Assembly (NCBI GenBank): GCA_024349245.1
Contig: JALDNG010000470.1
Span: 1-64,000, forward strand
Source of the DNA: Neodontobutis hainanensis
Lineage: Eukaryota > Chordata > Actinopteri > Gobiiformes > Odontobutidae
Reading direction: 5' to 3'
Length of the DNA: 64,000 bases
Part shown: positions 1-11,929 of the stretch, piece by piece
Layout: each line of letters starts with the position of its first letter
Numbering within the stretch: the stretch's first letter is position 1
The notes under the pieces: model-generated
What the model saw: only the letters and a program-made list of their open reading frames with translations
What the model was told of the DNA's origin: nothing
The model's database searches: none
Made by a program: the position numbers and the translations under genes

Positions 1-1030
1 TTCTCTAAATAACTTTTGAGACCGTCTGCGATGGTGAAAGTTCAGACGTGAAATAAAAGCTGCGAATTGTCACAATTTCGTGATATAAATTAAGGTAACC
101 CGTTTTAAAGTAATGATTATATCGTATAGTTTGGTTTAAATTTTGACAATAAATTGAGGTCTCTTATTAATTAGACAGGAATTCTCAATTGAAATATTAT
201 AATAATTTGTACTCCCTCAGAAAACAAATAAATTTTTCTCTATAACAATCACGTGTTCAAGATTTTGATATTAAAAGGCTTTCAGATTTTATGTAGGAGG
301 ACTTTAGCAGGAAGAATAATAAAATTCGATTTCCTCATCTTCTTCACGAGATGCATATCTATGAGCTGAGAGAAATTCCATTTTAGTCATTTATATCTGG
401 TTGTATGAGAGTCGTTTCTCTGAAACCACCAATGTTGATGCAGTGGGTTCCGATTAAATATACAATGACGGAAGCTGCATTTATTGATGTTACATCATTA
501 TTTGCGCCATTACGCCTTTCAAGTTGACCATGACTAAGTTATAAATTTTACGAGAATGAAAGGCATCGTTCAATATATTCACAGTTAAGCTGAACTTATT
601 TAGACTGAAAATAACGTCTTTGACTGCTTCACATATAGTCGCCCTGGGTATTAAAAATAAACCATCAACTTACATTTTTATATATTGGTCAAAAATCAGT
701 TATGGAGGAACCTCAAAATGCGCGTAAAATTATTTACCAACATGAATTTGAGAAAGAAACATAAACAGAGAAACGTTCAAGTATGATTGCAATATGTTTT
801 GTCAGCCCTCTTGGTTCACTTAGTGCAATTAGCATCAGTAACAAACATTATATCTTTCAGAATTATGTGACTAGGTGGTATTTTCGAATTAAATATTAAG
901 CCACGATTTTGATATTTTTATTTTTCATTAAATTTACAGTCAATTCTAGAGAAATTTTTATAAGAGAGTTGATCGAGGAGTAATGGTTTGACAGTTTAAA
1001 AATTTATACAAAGCTCACTCTCTTTCAACT
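1..1030. other. No recognisable gene
   Basis: AT-rich DNA with short open stretches only. A somewhat GC-richer patch near 420-560 has no product I recognise on either strand. Confidence 0.5.
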
Positions 1031-1032
1031 TT

Positions 1033-1259
1033 TAGGTCTATGGTGTTTGGTGATGGCTCTACCTTCTGATATGAAGAGTCGGATGGTTAATTATCACTTC
1101 GATAGCGATTCAGGTGAACGTACACACTTAACTTCATTTTGAAATGTTCAAACAGCTTTAACTCCTGAGCTGCGAAGAGATTTAACCTGGCAGATTTTTC
1201 GACGGATAGTTTTCCACAATCCTATATACTTTAGGCGTTGAGGAAAGTCAAAACCGAGA
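1033..1259 (+). CDS. Possible C-linker exon of an HCN/CNG-type ion channel
   Basis: After a TTTTAG acceptor-like site at about 1030-1035 the plus strand reads LPSDMKSRMVNYHF, then after a gap TPELRRDLTWQIFRRI. This resembles the C-linker of cyclic-nucleotide-gated and HCN channels: a basic helix, a charged linker, then a Leu-Pro...Leu-Arg-Arg-Asp-Leu helix before the nucleotide-binding fold. In-frame TGA at 1138-1140 breaks it, but a GT...AG segment at 1120-1155 (36 nt) would remove the stop in frame, and a second at 1209-1234 (26 nt) would splice the next helix. No pore or cyclic-nucleotide pocket is visible. The resemblance is short; this could be another helical protein or a relic. Confidence 0.28.
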
Positions 1260-1740
1260 ATTAGTATTTGAAAAATCGTTACTTCTTAAAATTATTCGAC
1301 GAGAGAACAAGTTGTACATTAAAGATTTAAAAACTATTATTTCTGAAAGTGGATTTAACTGAGTAATTCTGTGGTTTGGTTTCATTAAGATTTATGTTTT
1401 GTTATTTTTCACCCAGAATCTTTTTGTATGACTTGTTCAACCATTTCAAACCTGCTTTTCCAACTAATTCACGTTCATTAACACGGAATGAAACATATTA
1501 ATAGTTTAATTTATTGATATTAAAAAAATATTATTCTTCAATAAAACTTACTTTTTCATGGGTAAAATCCTCAACTATGATCAATACGGTTGAGTTACAA
1601 GACCAGAATGGATAAATCGTCGAAACTTATTTTGAGAAGAACTTTTATTACTTGATTAGACTAAAACCGCCACGTTTCCTTTGATGTCAAGGAATTTTCT
1701 TCTCGCTAAAACTATTCATTTCTACGAAACAATATTCTTT

Positions 1741-1809
1741 ATTGCTACGTATGAAAACAATAATGATTACGACTAAATACGATTCTTAACGATTAGTACA
1801 TACATCACA
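1741..1809 (-). repeat. 3' LTR of the Mag-like element, 69 nt
   Basis: Direct repeat of 5623-5690 with six substitutions and one single-base indel. It starts TGTGATGTATG and ends TAGCAAT on the minus strand. The short purine-rich tract GATGGTGG lies just inside it and could be the polypurine tract. AATAAA is formed across its outer edge with flanking DNA. Confidence 0.85.
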
Positions 1810-1818
1810 CCACCATCG

Positions 1819-2860
1819 TTATGTTTGGACGTTCCCAGATCTTTCTGCTAAACAGCTTGACCGTCTTATAGGGCCTGTATTTTCAAATGGTTCATCCCCG
1901 GAAGGTATATAGCTCACATCGGTTTGATCTCTGTCAGAGATGGACTCTTCTTGTTCATGAAAGATTGACCCGTTTGTTTCTAGACTGACTCTGGGAGGAC
2001 AAGGCAAATCCTGTATTATTTAGGAGGAGTTGTTATTTCTCCATTTTCCTGTGTTTTCCTTTTCGATTTTAAAATTTGATCAGGGTGTCTTTTAATCGTA
2101 CCAAAAGCGAATTTTACAAGATAGTGTAGCTGTCCCAAAACTTTCGATATTGTTCCTTCAATCCATTTTCCTTCTTCCCATAAACCCAAGTGAGAACCAT
2201 CTCATTTTCTTTAAACTTAGAGAAATAACTACCTATGGTTTGGTCAGGGGAATTTAAGTTATCCATCCATGATCTTAGACGTCTTCCAAACATTAATAAA
2301 GCTGGTGGTCTGTTTGTGGTACTATGGGACGCTAATCTGTAACTTAGTTAGAATTTCATAAGTTGAGGATGAATGTCATGGCTGATAACTTTTCCTAGTG
2401 ATCCTTTTAGGGTTTGGACAAAGTTTTCCACAAGACCGTTGGTTTGGGGGTAATACTGTGCTGATGTTACTTGGTCAATATTTTTCACCTTTGAATCATG
2501 TTTAAATATTTGAGAGGTAAACTGAGGACCGTTATCTGACACAATTTTCTTTGGAATTCTCAACCTGCTAAACATCTCAGAGAGAACTTTCGTTGTTTCT
2601 TCTGTCTACGTCCTATCCATGATGATGGCTTCAGGCCATTTGAAAAGTTATCAATCATTACCAAAATCATTTTGCCCACGAATGGACCCAAAAACGTCAA
2701 CGTGTACTCGTTCCATGGGAAATGATGTGGCTGGCCACTTAATATTTTCCGATTTCTTGGGAAATTTACGGTTCTCTAATTGACACTTCGCACAGCTTGA
2801 TATCATATTTTCGATATCCGAGTCCATACCTGGTCACCATAGGTACGTTCGAGTAATTGA
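1819..2860 (-). pseudogene. Ty3 integrase and C-terminal tail (broken)
   Basis: Going down the minus strand: the zinc-finger half SSCAKCQLENRKF near 2780-2820; the first core Asp in MERVHVDVFG near 2700-2715; KIVSDNGPQFTSQIF in the frame 2348-2575 with the second Asp; and YYPQTNGLVENFVQTLK with the catalytic Glu. A final piece (1819-2007) is rich in Pro, Arg and Ser, like the tail of Ty3 polyproteins. Frames are broken between pieces. Confidence 0.85.
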
Positions 2861-3179
2861 TTTAGTTTTATATAATTCCTAGGTAACCTTCATGCATTCG
2901 ATTCAGGAATATCATTTTTAATTTTTGAGGTATTACAAGTTTATTTTACATGACGAGCGTTCCATCTACGGTTGACAGCTCGTCTCTTCTTCGGTAAAAA
3001 GCTTGAATATTCTTATCAAATTTCCTATTCGGCCAACCATTAATGATGAAATCATAAACTTTGTTCAATGTATTGTTATTTTGTGTTTCTTCTCAAAGAG
3101 TTTCCCCCATTACGCAAGTTATGTTGTTCATATTTGATTTATAGTCTCAACTTCCGCGATCATTTATTCTATCTCTGTT

Positions 3180-3590
3180 GGTAGGCAGTCTACACAAAGC
3201 GTCGGCTATAGTGTTGGATTTACCGTCTCTGTTACATAATTGTAAAATTCATTCCAGATAAGGAAATGACCCATTTCATCATTCTTGAAGATATAGTTTG
3301 TGGGAAACCTTTTTTGTTACCAAATATTCAGACAAGCGGTTTATGGTCTGTTAGTATTTTGAAAGGGACTCCATCCAAATAAGGAAAAAATTTGTAATCG
3401 CCCACCATACAGCAAGGGCCTCTCTTTCAATAACTGAGTTATTTCTCTCGCTCGCATTTAATGTTCTAGATGCATACGTAAAAGGCTTCACTTGTCTGTC
3501 ATCCGATACGTGTACGATTGCTGCTTCTAATCCCTTCGACGATGCATCGGTCACAAGCACAATCGGAAGTGTTGAATCAAAATGTGCCAA
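3180..3590 (-). pseudogene. Ty3 RNase H domain
   Basis: An open frame at 3351-3590 gives PIVLVTDASSKGLEAAIVHV, then YASRTLNASERN and EREALAVWWAI, the TDAS...ASR...EKEALA...A pattern of Ty3 RNase H. The 'TDHKPL' block follows further on at about 3325-3350 in another frame. Metal-binding Asp and Glu residues are visible. Confidence 0.85.
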
Positions 3591-3599
3591 AAAATATTC

Positions 3600-4511
3600 T
3601 CCTCTAATTTGTTTTTGGCATTTTTAAAGCTTTGCTCTTGCTCTTCGTTCCATTTAAATGCCTGCCGCTTCACTTGAATATCGTAAAGAGGTGCCAAAAC
3701 TGTCTATAAATTCTGAAAATATGTAAGATTCTTATTGATAAGTCCGAAAAAACTTTTTACTTCTTGGATACTTTTAGGTGATATATTTCTTCTTGCTTCT
3801 ATCTTCTTCTGAGCCATCGAGAGGCCATGTAGTGATATAATATAACTGCAATATTGCACTGACTTTTGAAAAAATCTTTACTTTGACAATTTAACCTTTA
3901 ATCCAATGTCTTTTTTGCGCATCATGACGTCTTCTAGCTTTTCTTGGTGCTCCTTATGCGTTCGATCCGTCACAATGATATCATCTAAATAGACAGCTGT
4001 CATCTCGATATCTTTAAGGATATTTTCTTTGGTTCCCTACAGATAGCTGGCGCTGATGCCAGTCCAAAGGGTAAACGTTTAAACCTGTAAGACCCTTGTG
4101 TGTATTGATTGTCGTGAAATGACGGCATTCATAATTAAGTTCAATTTGCCAGTAGGCTGAAACCAAATCAATGACAGAGAACAGTTTCTCTCCGGTCAGC
4201 CGCGACAGTATGTCTTGAGTTGGGGTAGAGGGTATCGGTCGACTGCAACACTGGCGTATAGACCGGTTGAAAAATTAGCGCACACTCCGAGTTTTCCATT
4301 TTTCTTATATGGACACACGATCGGTGAACCCAATAGCTAAAATGGGTCCTTTCAAGTATGTCCTTTTTTTCATTTCTATGAGCGCAACTTCGATTTGTCG
4401 CCTTTTTAAAAGTGATACCGGCCTTGCTTTGCAGAAGTGAGGACGTGCTTCCGATTTGAGAATTATGTTGGCTTTAATGTTTTTTAGTATGTCCACTCCA
4501 TTTGAAAACAC
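3600..4511 (-). pseudogene. Ty3 reverse transcriptase (broken)
   Basis: The N-terminal piece (4305-4511) has RPVSLLKRRQIEVAL and GPILAIGFTD, typical Ty3 RT entry motifs. The polymerase motif AVYLDDIIVT lies near 3975-4000 with both catalytic aspartates present. The connection segment SIQEVKSFFGLINKNLTYF is near 3715-3775. Several frameshifts separate these blocks, so this is a decayed enzyme. Confidence 0.85.
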
Positions 4512-4537
4512 ATAGCTGTATTTTTGTTGAATATACT

Positions 4538-4954
4538 CTATTTTTCCTCGATTGAGAGGTGAAGAATTTTCAAAGTGCCTTCCGCGCTCAATTCTTTAAT
4601 CCAATCACGGCCCATTTGACTTGTGCTATTGTCACAGACATATAGTTTCAAATTTTGCTTTAAATCATTCAAGGTTACGTTCACCTTGGCCGCTCCGAGA
4701 GGGTAAATTAGATGACCACTGTAGCTTCGGAATCTCTCTGTTTTTGGTTTAAGAGGTGCTTTAATTCGTTCGAAATCACTCAGTATCAGGATTGTAACCG
4801 GTGAGCCTGTATCAATTTCGAGTTTTATTGGGACATTATTAATCTGAACAGAAGAATAGAACGGAGAAACATTATTATTTGAATGATTGGTTTCGTTTAT
4901 AACTGATCCTATGTCCGATTTAATTGCTTGGAAAACGGCTTTGATATGGCCCAT
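4538..4954 (-). pseudogene. Ty3 aspartic protease
   Basis: This 138-codon open frame follows the zinc knuckles. It has the retropepsin active-site motif LEIDTGSPV with Asp-Thr-Gly intact. A downstream hydrophobic segment reads LKLYVCDNSTSQMGRDWI, matching the usual 'LG.DWL' end of Ty3 proteases. It is the best preserved domain of the element and runs into the start of reverse transcriptase after a stop near 4538. Confidence 0.85.
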
Positions 4955-5604
4955 CTTTCGACATGAATGACATTTTGATCTCTTTAAAAAGCATCGCTCA
5001 TCTATGTGATTCTATTTCCCACATTGCTTGCAATGTATTGGCCTTTGATTTTAGCGCTTGAATCTCTTGACCTCGTTTACCGTGACAACCCTCTCCATAT
5101 TTACCGCTTCTTTTCTGTTAATTCGATTTGAACTCCCTTTTTGACTGCCGTTTTGAAATCAAGTTCTCTTTCCTCCAATAAACTCAGCCTTATGTTTTTA
5201 AAACAATTTTACAGCCCATGAATAAATTTGTCTATGAGTGCATCATCTTGAAATGATCCAAACTGGCATTTTTCGCTTGCCTTTTGGAGACGTAATCCAT
5301 AAACCTTGAGCAGTTCCTCTTCATTTGTGCTAATATTCATAAAGTTATATCTCTGGGAGATAACCAAGTTCGTCGGGGCGAAATATCCGTCGAGTAATAT
5401 TTTAATCTTGGATATATCGATGGTAGCCGGACTTCCTCTCTTTTTCAGAGTTTTAATAATACTATAGGTTACCACCAACGACTCCTAAAAAGAGATCAGT
5501 TATATTCTTCACTTCAATTTTATTAATTCTGGTGAATATTTCAATCTTTCAAAATATTCATTCCAGTCACTTTCTAAATCAAATTCTTCGAATTTTGAAA
5601 GCAT
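4930..5604 (-). pseudogene. Ty3 gag with two zinc-knuckle-like motifs (broken)
   Basis: The first ATG after the primer site is at 5604 and begins MLSKFEEFDLESDWNEYF, the typical start of this gag type. The longest open piece (5209-5478) carries the central capsid-like part ending in a DDALIDKFIHGL segment. Two knuckles follow at about 4940-5030: one CX2CX4HX4C with an internal stop, and a second, CHSCRKMGH, whose final Cys is Phe. Stops and frame changes separate all parts, so no functional gag is encoded. Confidence 0.8.
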
Positions 5605-5610
5605 TTTAAC

Positions 5611-5622
5611 AACTAGTCACCA
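5611..5622 (-). promoter_or_regulatory. Primer-binding site of the Mag-like element
   Basis: Directly next to the 5' LTR the minus strand reads TGGTGACTAGTT. A leading TGG complementary to a tRNA CCA end is the hallmark of a minus-strand primer site. The primer tRNA cannot be assigned by eye. Confidence 0.6.
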
Positions 5623-5690
5623 ATTACTATGTATGAAACAATAATGATTACGACTAAATACGATTTGTTACGATTAATACATACATCACA
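5623..5690 (-). repeat. 5' LTR of the Mag-like element, 68 nt
   Basis: On the minus strand it starts TGTGATGTATG and ends TAGTAAT. It matches 1741-1809 at about nine of ten positions, and homology stops abruptly at both ends. It abuts the primer-binding site. Confidence 0.85.
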
Positions 5691-8600
5691 TATACCTTTG
5701 AATGTTTAGAAACCAGAGTAAAGTTGTTCCATCCCCGTTAAAAACAATTGTAAATTGAATAAAATCTTTATTGTTTTTCAAAAACGTAACCCAGATTAGC
5801 AAGTTAAGTTTCATATTTTTGTGAATAATCAAACTGAATAAATTACCTTAAATATTAGATGGGCAGGCTCTTTCGTTTGTCTTTAACACGACAAAACTAA
5901 TAAGGTCAAGGTTTTTCCATTGAGATTTTATTCTATGAACATTATTTGACCTGGTTTATAAAAATTTTTATTCATTCGTGCACTTTGAAATGTTTATTGC
6001 GGATTAGTGGGCGGGCGCAAAATGATTCGGAAGTTAAATTATATTTGATTTTTCTCATTGTTACAATTTGAGAAAAATTATTCAACAAACAAAAAGTTAT
6101 TTTATTCGATGAAAAAATAAAATAAAATTTTTATTATTATTAAACATCTGTTTTATTTAATTAAGAAGATATTACTTTAAAAATGTTGAGATTGACTGGA
6201 AATAATACAACTTCACAAAATATTTCACCTTATCAACTTTTGTCCTGCTAATCAAAATGTTTTCCGACAATGTTAATCGCTTTTGTAATTTACTTCAAAA
6301 ATTAGTTTATGTGCTGATTCAAAAAAATAAAAAATATTAATATCTTTTCAACTGATGTGAATTCAACCAAATTATTGATATATATTTTCATATTTTAAAA
6401 TGTACAGTTAACACGAACTATATTTGAGGACAACGGGGCATCAAAAGTTGCTTTTGCAGCATACTTCATAATTAAAGCTTACTCTTTATCATGCTTAAAT
6501 ACTTAAATGAATGAAAAATTACAATCATTGGGAACTTTTTAAATCACAGAGTTCGATTTTGCATGATAAGATATGATCGATTTATAGGAAAATAAAAAAA
6601 CCAAATATCTATTTAAGGAATTATCTCAAGAAGAAAACAGTGGGTAAAAAATAAGAAACGAGCCAATTTTTTTTCTATCGATGCAGGACTGTGAGCATGA
6701 TAAATTTAGATTTGTAAATGAAATATTTTGTAGGATGGAAACCAAAAGCTTCTTGTGTATTTCTTTTTGAGGTTCATTAAATTTATGAAATCACGCTGAT
6801 TGTGTTATATTTCATGTCTTAGGATAAAAGTTGACAACTAACGTCCTCAATTATTGCTGCTCATCGTACATGGAATAATTTTCGAGGATGAATTTCAGTA
6901 AAAATTCACAAGATATCACTCTTTATTTTTTGATCGATTTGAATCAAAACTCCGGGAAACTGAAGTGATCCATTTCAGAAAATTTTTAAACGCATTCTCA
7001 CTTCTTATTGGATCATTTAATGAAGTATGACCGTGCGAATTTTTAAATTTCAAGAAACTCGCTAAGAAATAATTTAGATGAAAAATTTCTCATAAATAAC
7101 ATACAACGAACGAATGCCAAATATTTACATTTTAATATATTTTAATTGGTTTATATGATGAATTACGTATTGATCTTCAAAAACAGATGAAAACACTTGA
7201 ATTTCATTTTGCCTTAAAAACGGTTTACACTGCTGCTGGATTTTCATGTATTTCGCACAAGTCCGCGAGCTGTTTATTTTAACTTTAAAATGCGCCGCCT
7301 CGTGAAATCGAATATCCTTGTATTTTATTTATTAAGGGTTGAATCGTTATCGCCTCAACAAAAAAACTTATTATTTTTTTTATTTTTCTGTCAATTCTCA
7401 GTTCGAGAAAAGTAATTTAGTTTTTATCAATTTATAATTTAAGATATAGGTGAAATGTTTTTGAATAATTAGGATAATATAGAATTTGAGAGGATTGTGG
7501 TATATATTTAACCTTTGGCGAATGTATGCAGTTACTTACCGTTAAAGGATGATCGTGTTTATCTGAAAATATAAAATAAAATTGACAGAAGTAGCCATTA
7601 TTTTTAGGACGAGTATATTTTAAAGGATGGCTTCTCACGAATTCACTTTATTATATATTTCCTAACACCACTATTTTTTGTAACTTCTTTGGTTTTCGGA
7701 GGTATAACAAAGAGATGCGAATTAAATTTATTTAAAGCCTCAATTCTTAAATTTCATTCGTATTTGTAATTTTCTTGTACTTTCGAAAATTCTTTTATTT
7801 TTGATGGAAATTTCCTTTCACACTTCACAAACGAAGAGATTTCAATGAAAGCGTGGGTGAATAGTTTGTTTTAGGTTTACTATTCTGTCATATAATGCTT
7901 TAAAAAAGTATAGAATCAGTTTTTTCAATTATAAGACACACTTATATTTCCAAGAAGGTTAAAATTAGATTTTACGCCAATAATTTTTCGAAACTTATTT
8001 AATTATCTTAAATATGTCATGGATGGCAAATATGTACACTAGAAAATTCAATGGCGCGCTAAAAATTATTATCACTAAAAAATGAAATTTACTGCATTGA
8101 TGACAAAATTGTATGTAGAAAATATAATTGAGATTACAGATGTATCTAGAAAAAATTTTTCATTTAAAAGGTTGATGTTTGATGGTTGTTGAACATTTAT
8201 AACACATATCCCAAGAGCCCATTAATAGCTATTATTTTTCAAAAAAATGTATTAACAAAATACATTCTTCCTTAATTCGCTGGTTTTGGCAGTGTACTCG
8301 TGCATCTCTGAAATTCTTCGCATTTAAATAGAACAGTATTAACTATTTAAAAACATCACAATTTTGATTCAAAATTAAAATTCTAAATTTAACCTAAAAC
8401 AAAATATACTCTCATAGATCGCGATTTGTTATCAACAGAAACTGTAGATTATTAATTTGGGAAATATTTAAACTAAAGTGGCTGCCGATTATTTAAAAAA
8501 TAATCATTTGCACACCATCTTTTGAGAAATTTGAACGAAATACTTAAGAGAGGTTATAATTGATTTCTAAACATTAACAACAAAATGAAAGTTAATCGAA

Positions 8601-11600
8601 TGCATCAACAATATTGGTGAAAATCATGAAAACCGTTTTAAATAAGTTTGTAAATTCTCGAACTTAACTGCCGATACATTCAAACCTATCTTGAGGGCGA
8701 GTTATTACAAGTTAACAATTATCGAATATTAAAATCTTCAAGTTTCTTACGTTACATTAAATGAACTATTAAAAGAATTTAAGAAAACAGCTCAACAGTG
8801 CTACAATTAAAAATAAGGTTTAAAAAACAAGTGAGAACATTTTTGATTGAAATTTTTAAATATAAACTTACGATTTTAAATTCAAACTCATGAATCAATC
8901 GGTATTATGCTGGATACTAGATGATAAATTATCGTTCGTTTCCGAAAAATGTAGAAAATGCTTGAAGTTCAACTAAATATTTGAATATCGGAAAAAATTG
9001 GAGGTATATCTGTATTTGAAGGTATTATCGATGAATTTCATAATTTTGGAAGCGATTTCAATAAAATTATTTTATCGCCGCAAGCTGTTGTCCAAATATG
9101 ACTTTAACCCTAAAAGATCTTGTTTATTTTTGTTTATTAAATCGTACTCGTCTTTTACTTTGATTTAATTGAATATATCGAATAAAAGATATAGTGTTTA
9201 TCATCTAGAAATATCAATTTAAATGAGATATTGAATGAAATTAACTAGAAATAAAATTTAGAGTTGCGGATGGCGTTAATTTAATACAATTCAAAAACAT
9301 TTAAAAGATCTAATTTGTTTATCTAAAACTTTGTTGAATAATTGTGTGTTGGTTAGGCAGGGCCGCTTTATAAGGAAAGATTTTTAGATGTTCCATTATT
9401 TTTCCAACAATGATAAAATATTTATTTAAATTTTTTATAGCTTTGATACTCTATTTCAATATGCTTAACAAAGAAAAGTGAGAATGGTGTAAGCTATCTA
9501 CCTGATGTAAGGGAAAATATATTAGTTCAAATTTAATGAAATGTGTCAAAGTGGTACAACCAAGAATAATGAAATATTCTAAAATTTAATCAAATATATA
9601 AATATTGATTTCATTGATGTATTCTCGACGATATTTTATTTTAATGATACAACAGCTTCGGAAAGGTTAGATAACATAAAATTGTTAGAAAAATTTAAAA
9701 ATAGAAATATACCACCATTCAGACTGTTTCGATAAATTTTGTTATCAAAACTTTTTTGACTGGATGAAAGTAGAAAACTTCGAAATTAAACATCGATTTG
9801 CAATCTTATCAAATTTTAACTCAAAAATGTTTCAAATTCCAAAGATGAAATAGAAATTAAAATAAAATCAAGTTTTAAAAATTGTAGAATCAGATTTCGG
9901 AATCGAAACCTGAGATTAATAAGATAGGAAAAAGTGAGAGATTTTTGGATATCTCAAAAAAATTTTTTATCATAATAGTTCAGTGAAGATATTTTTCTAG
10001 ATTTTTGATATCCATTAATAAAATTGGCTTATCGCGCAAGCGTCATTAGTTAATGCTACATGATATACAAAAGCTTCATAATGTAATGAGGTATGAAAAT
10101 AAAAAAATTCTCCCTAATAATATGATTAAAATTTTTTTCTTTTTGTAAAATTCATATTTTTGGTAAAAAAAAGTAAATTAGTGTACTTCAACCATATAAA
10201 CGGTTTTATGTATTTGCTTCGATTTTCAATTAACTATTATCGTTTTATATACATATAGATATGAATGCTGCGGTTCGTGGTTTTTTTTGTATATTTTACA
10301 TATCTAGCAAATTTTGCAAATTCTATTTGTGGTCCTCTATGAAACCAAAATACGACAAAAAATCTCAGAAATAAGATCGGATAATAATTTTCAGATTATA
10401 TTTTTCGAGTTGCTAACAGCCAACTTTTTAAATATTAAATCTCCTTAAACAACCAAATTATAAAATATGGCTAGAATTTGAAAATGAAAGATGAATTTTA
10501 CTTGATACTACAAGTTAATTTCTTTTATTCGTGCTTACTAGTCTGATTAGTTTTCTTTCAACCTTATAAATGTTTAAATAACATTTTCGATATTTTCTAA
10601 CTTTTTCGCCATAAATATGAATGAAGATATTTGTATAAATTTCAATAAATAAAATAATTTTGACATTGATCATTGAGAATGTTTCATTCAACTTCAACTA
10701 TAAGATTATCTTTCATTTAGAAAGGACTGATTTGAAATATATCTGGGACAAAAATTATGAGTTTGTGAGAATTCTATTGATATGTATAACAACCTGAATT
10801 CCTTACATAGGATCGCCCATTTTATATGAGAATTTTATGTGCGCTTTCAAGTATTAAAACTGCTCACTATTTTTTGATCAGTTGGTGTCACTCACTGCTT
10901 TGATAATCAATTTTGTTTATTTAATATTTCGAGGTTTCTTCCATGTTAAGAGAAGTATTGTTAATTTTTAAAATAAAATTAAATTTTTTAAATTTAGCAT
11001 AATGATCAACTACGGTTCTTCCTCATTATAGTTTCACTTTTCTGCTAATTTAACTTACTAAGAAGAAATAAACCTCTCTCAGTCGTGTCGAACAGATATA
11101 GAAAATCAATTAATGAGAAATCGGTTTCTCAAATTTTGATTTTATGAAACCTATAAAAATATAATGATACACACAAACAATTATAAAAGAATTAAATATT
11201 GATGTTTTAGAAAGTGAGATTAATATGAAAGCAACAAAAAACATTTTAAATTGAAATCTGTGGTTACTTTATGCAACTTTAACCTTAATTTCATTGATTT
11301 ATAATTTCGTGAAATCAAAAAAGAATACATTTTATCTTTTAGGTTGAGAAGAGCGCAAATATATTCAAAAGGTTTTAGCAAGGGTAAAACGCGCTCTTTT
11401 AATCATTAATTTTCGTTTGGCTTCAACAATATATTATTCGAAAAAAATTCATTATCAATTTGTATAAAATTGGGACAATTTATGAATTGTATCTGCATAA
11501 AAATTTGTATATTTACTAAACTAATTCTGCCACACGCCCAATCTCCCCCGGCAATACAATCATAAAAAATCCTCGTGATGGTTTTGAACATCTACATAAA

Positions 11601-11900
11601 CATTTAAATATTTTCTTTTAAGCCTCATGTTGATTCGTTTTGTATAATTTTATCGATTTAAAGGGTTTATGTTCTGCCATGGATAATTTTCAAGCAAGTC
11701 GACACGTGAGCCATCGTTTGTTTCACATTTGACCCCAAAATATTGGTATTAATACGGATAGTGCTTATTATGTGTAATTGTTAAATAATATTACGATTAA
11801 TTACGAAATAATTAATCCAAGCACGGAGGATTCATCTCCGTTTGGAGTTTTTCTCATTTGATTTGTTGACTATTTCAGAGTTTTTCGATTTCCTTATCTT
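5691..11900. other. Long AT-rich region without recognised genes
   Basis: I scanned both strands and found no protein family I recognise. Open frames are short (60-70 codons), AT-driven and without conserved-looking composition. No tandem array or strong inverted repeat was seen by eye. Confidence 0.5.
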
Positions 11901-11929
11901 TATACTTTTCAAAATAGATTAGATTTTGT

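Larger units (their letters stand above)
1741..5690 (-). mobile_element. Mag-like Ty3 LTR retrotransposon, decayed full-length copy
   Basis: The element reads on the minus strand from a 5' LTR (5623-5690) to a 3' LTR (1741-1809). In order it has gag with two zinc-knuckle-like motifs, aspartic protease, reverse transcriptase, RNase H and integrase, the Ty3 order. The gag style, paired knuckles and very short LTRs resemble the Mag/K02A2.6-like lineage. Frameshifts and stops interrupt every domain, and the LTRs differ at six positions plus one indel, so the copy is not recent. I see no convincing target-site duplication. Total length is 3.95 kb, short for an autonomous Ty3 element, so internal deletions are likely. 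Confidence 0.9.

Noticed and set aside
1741..1809. Solo short repeat unrelated to the retroelement
   Set aside because: Its partner is exactly at the other end of an ordered gag-pol, next to a primer-binding site, so it is an LTR.
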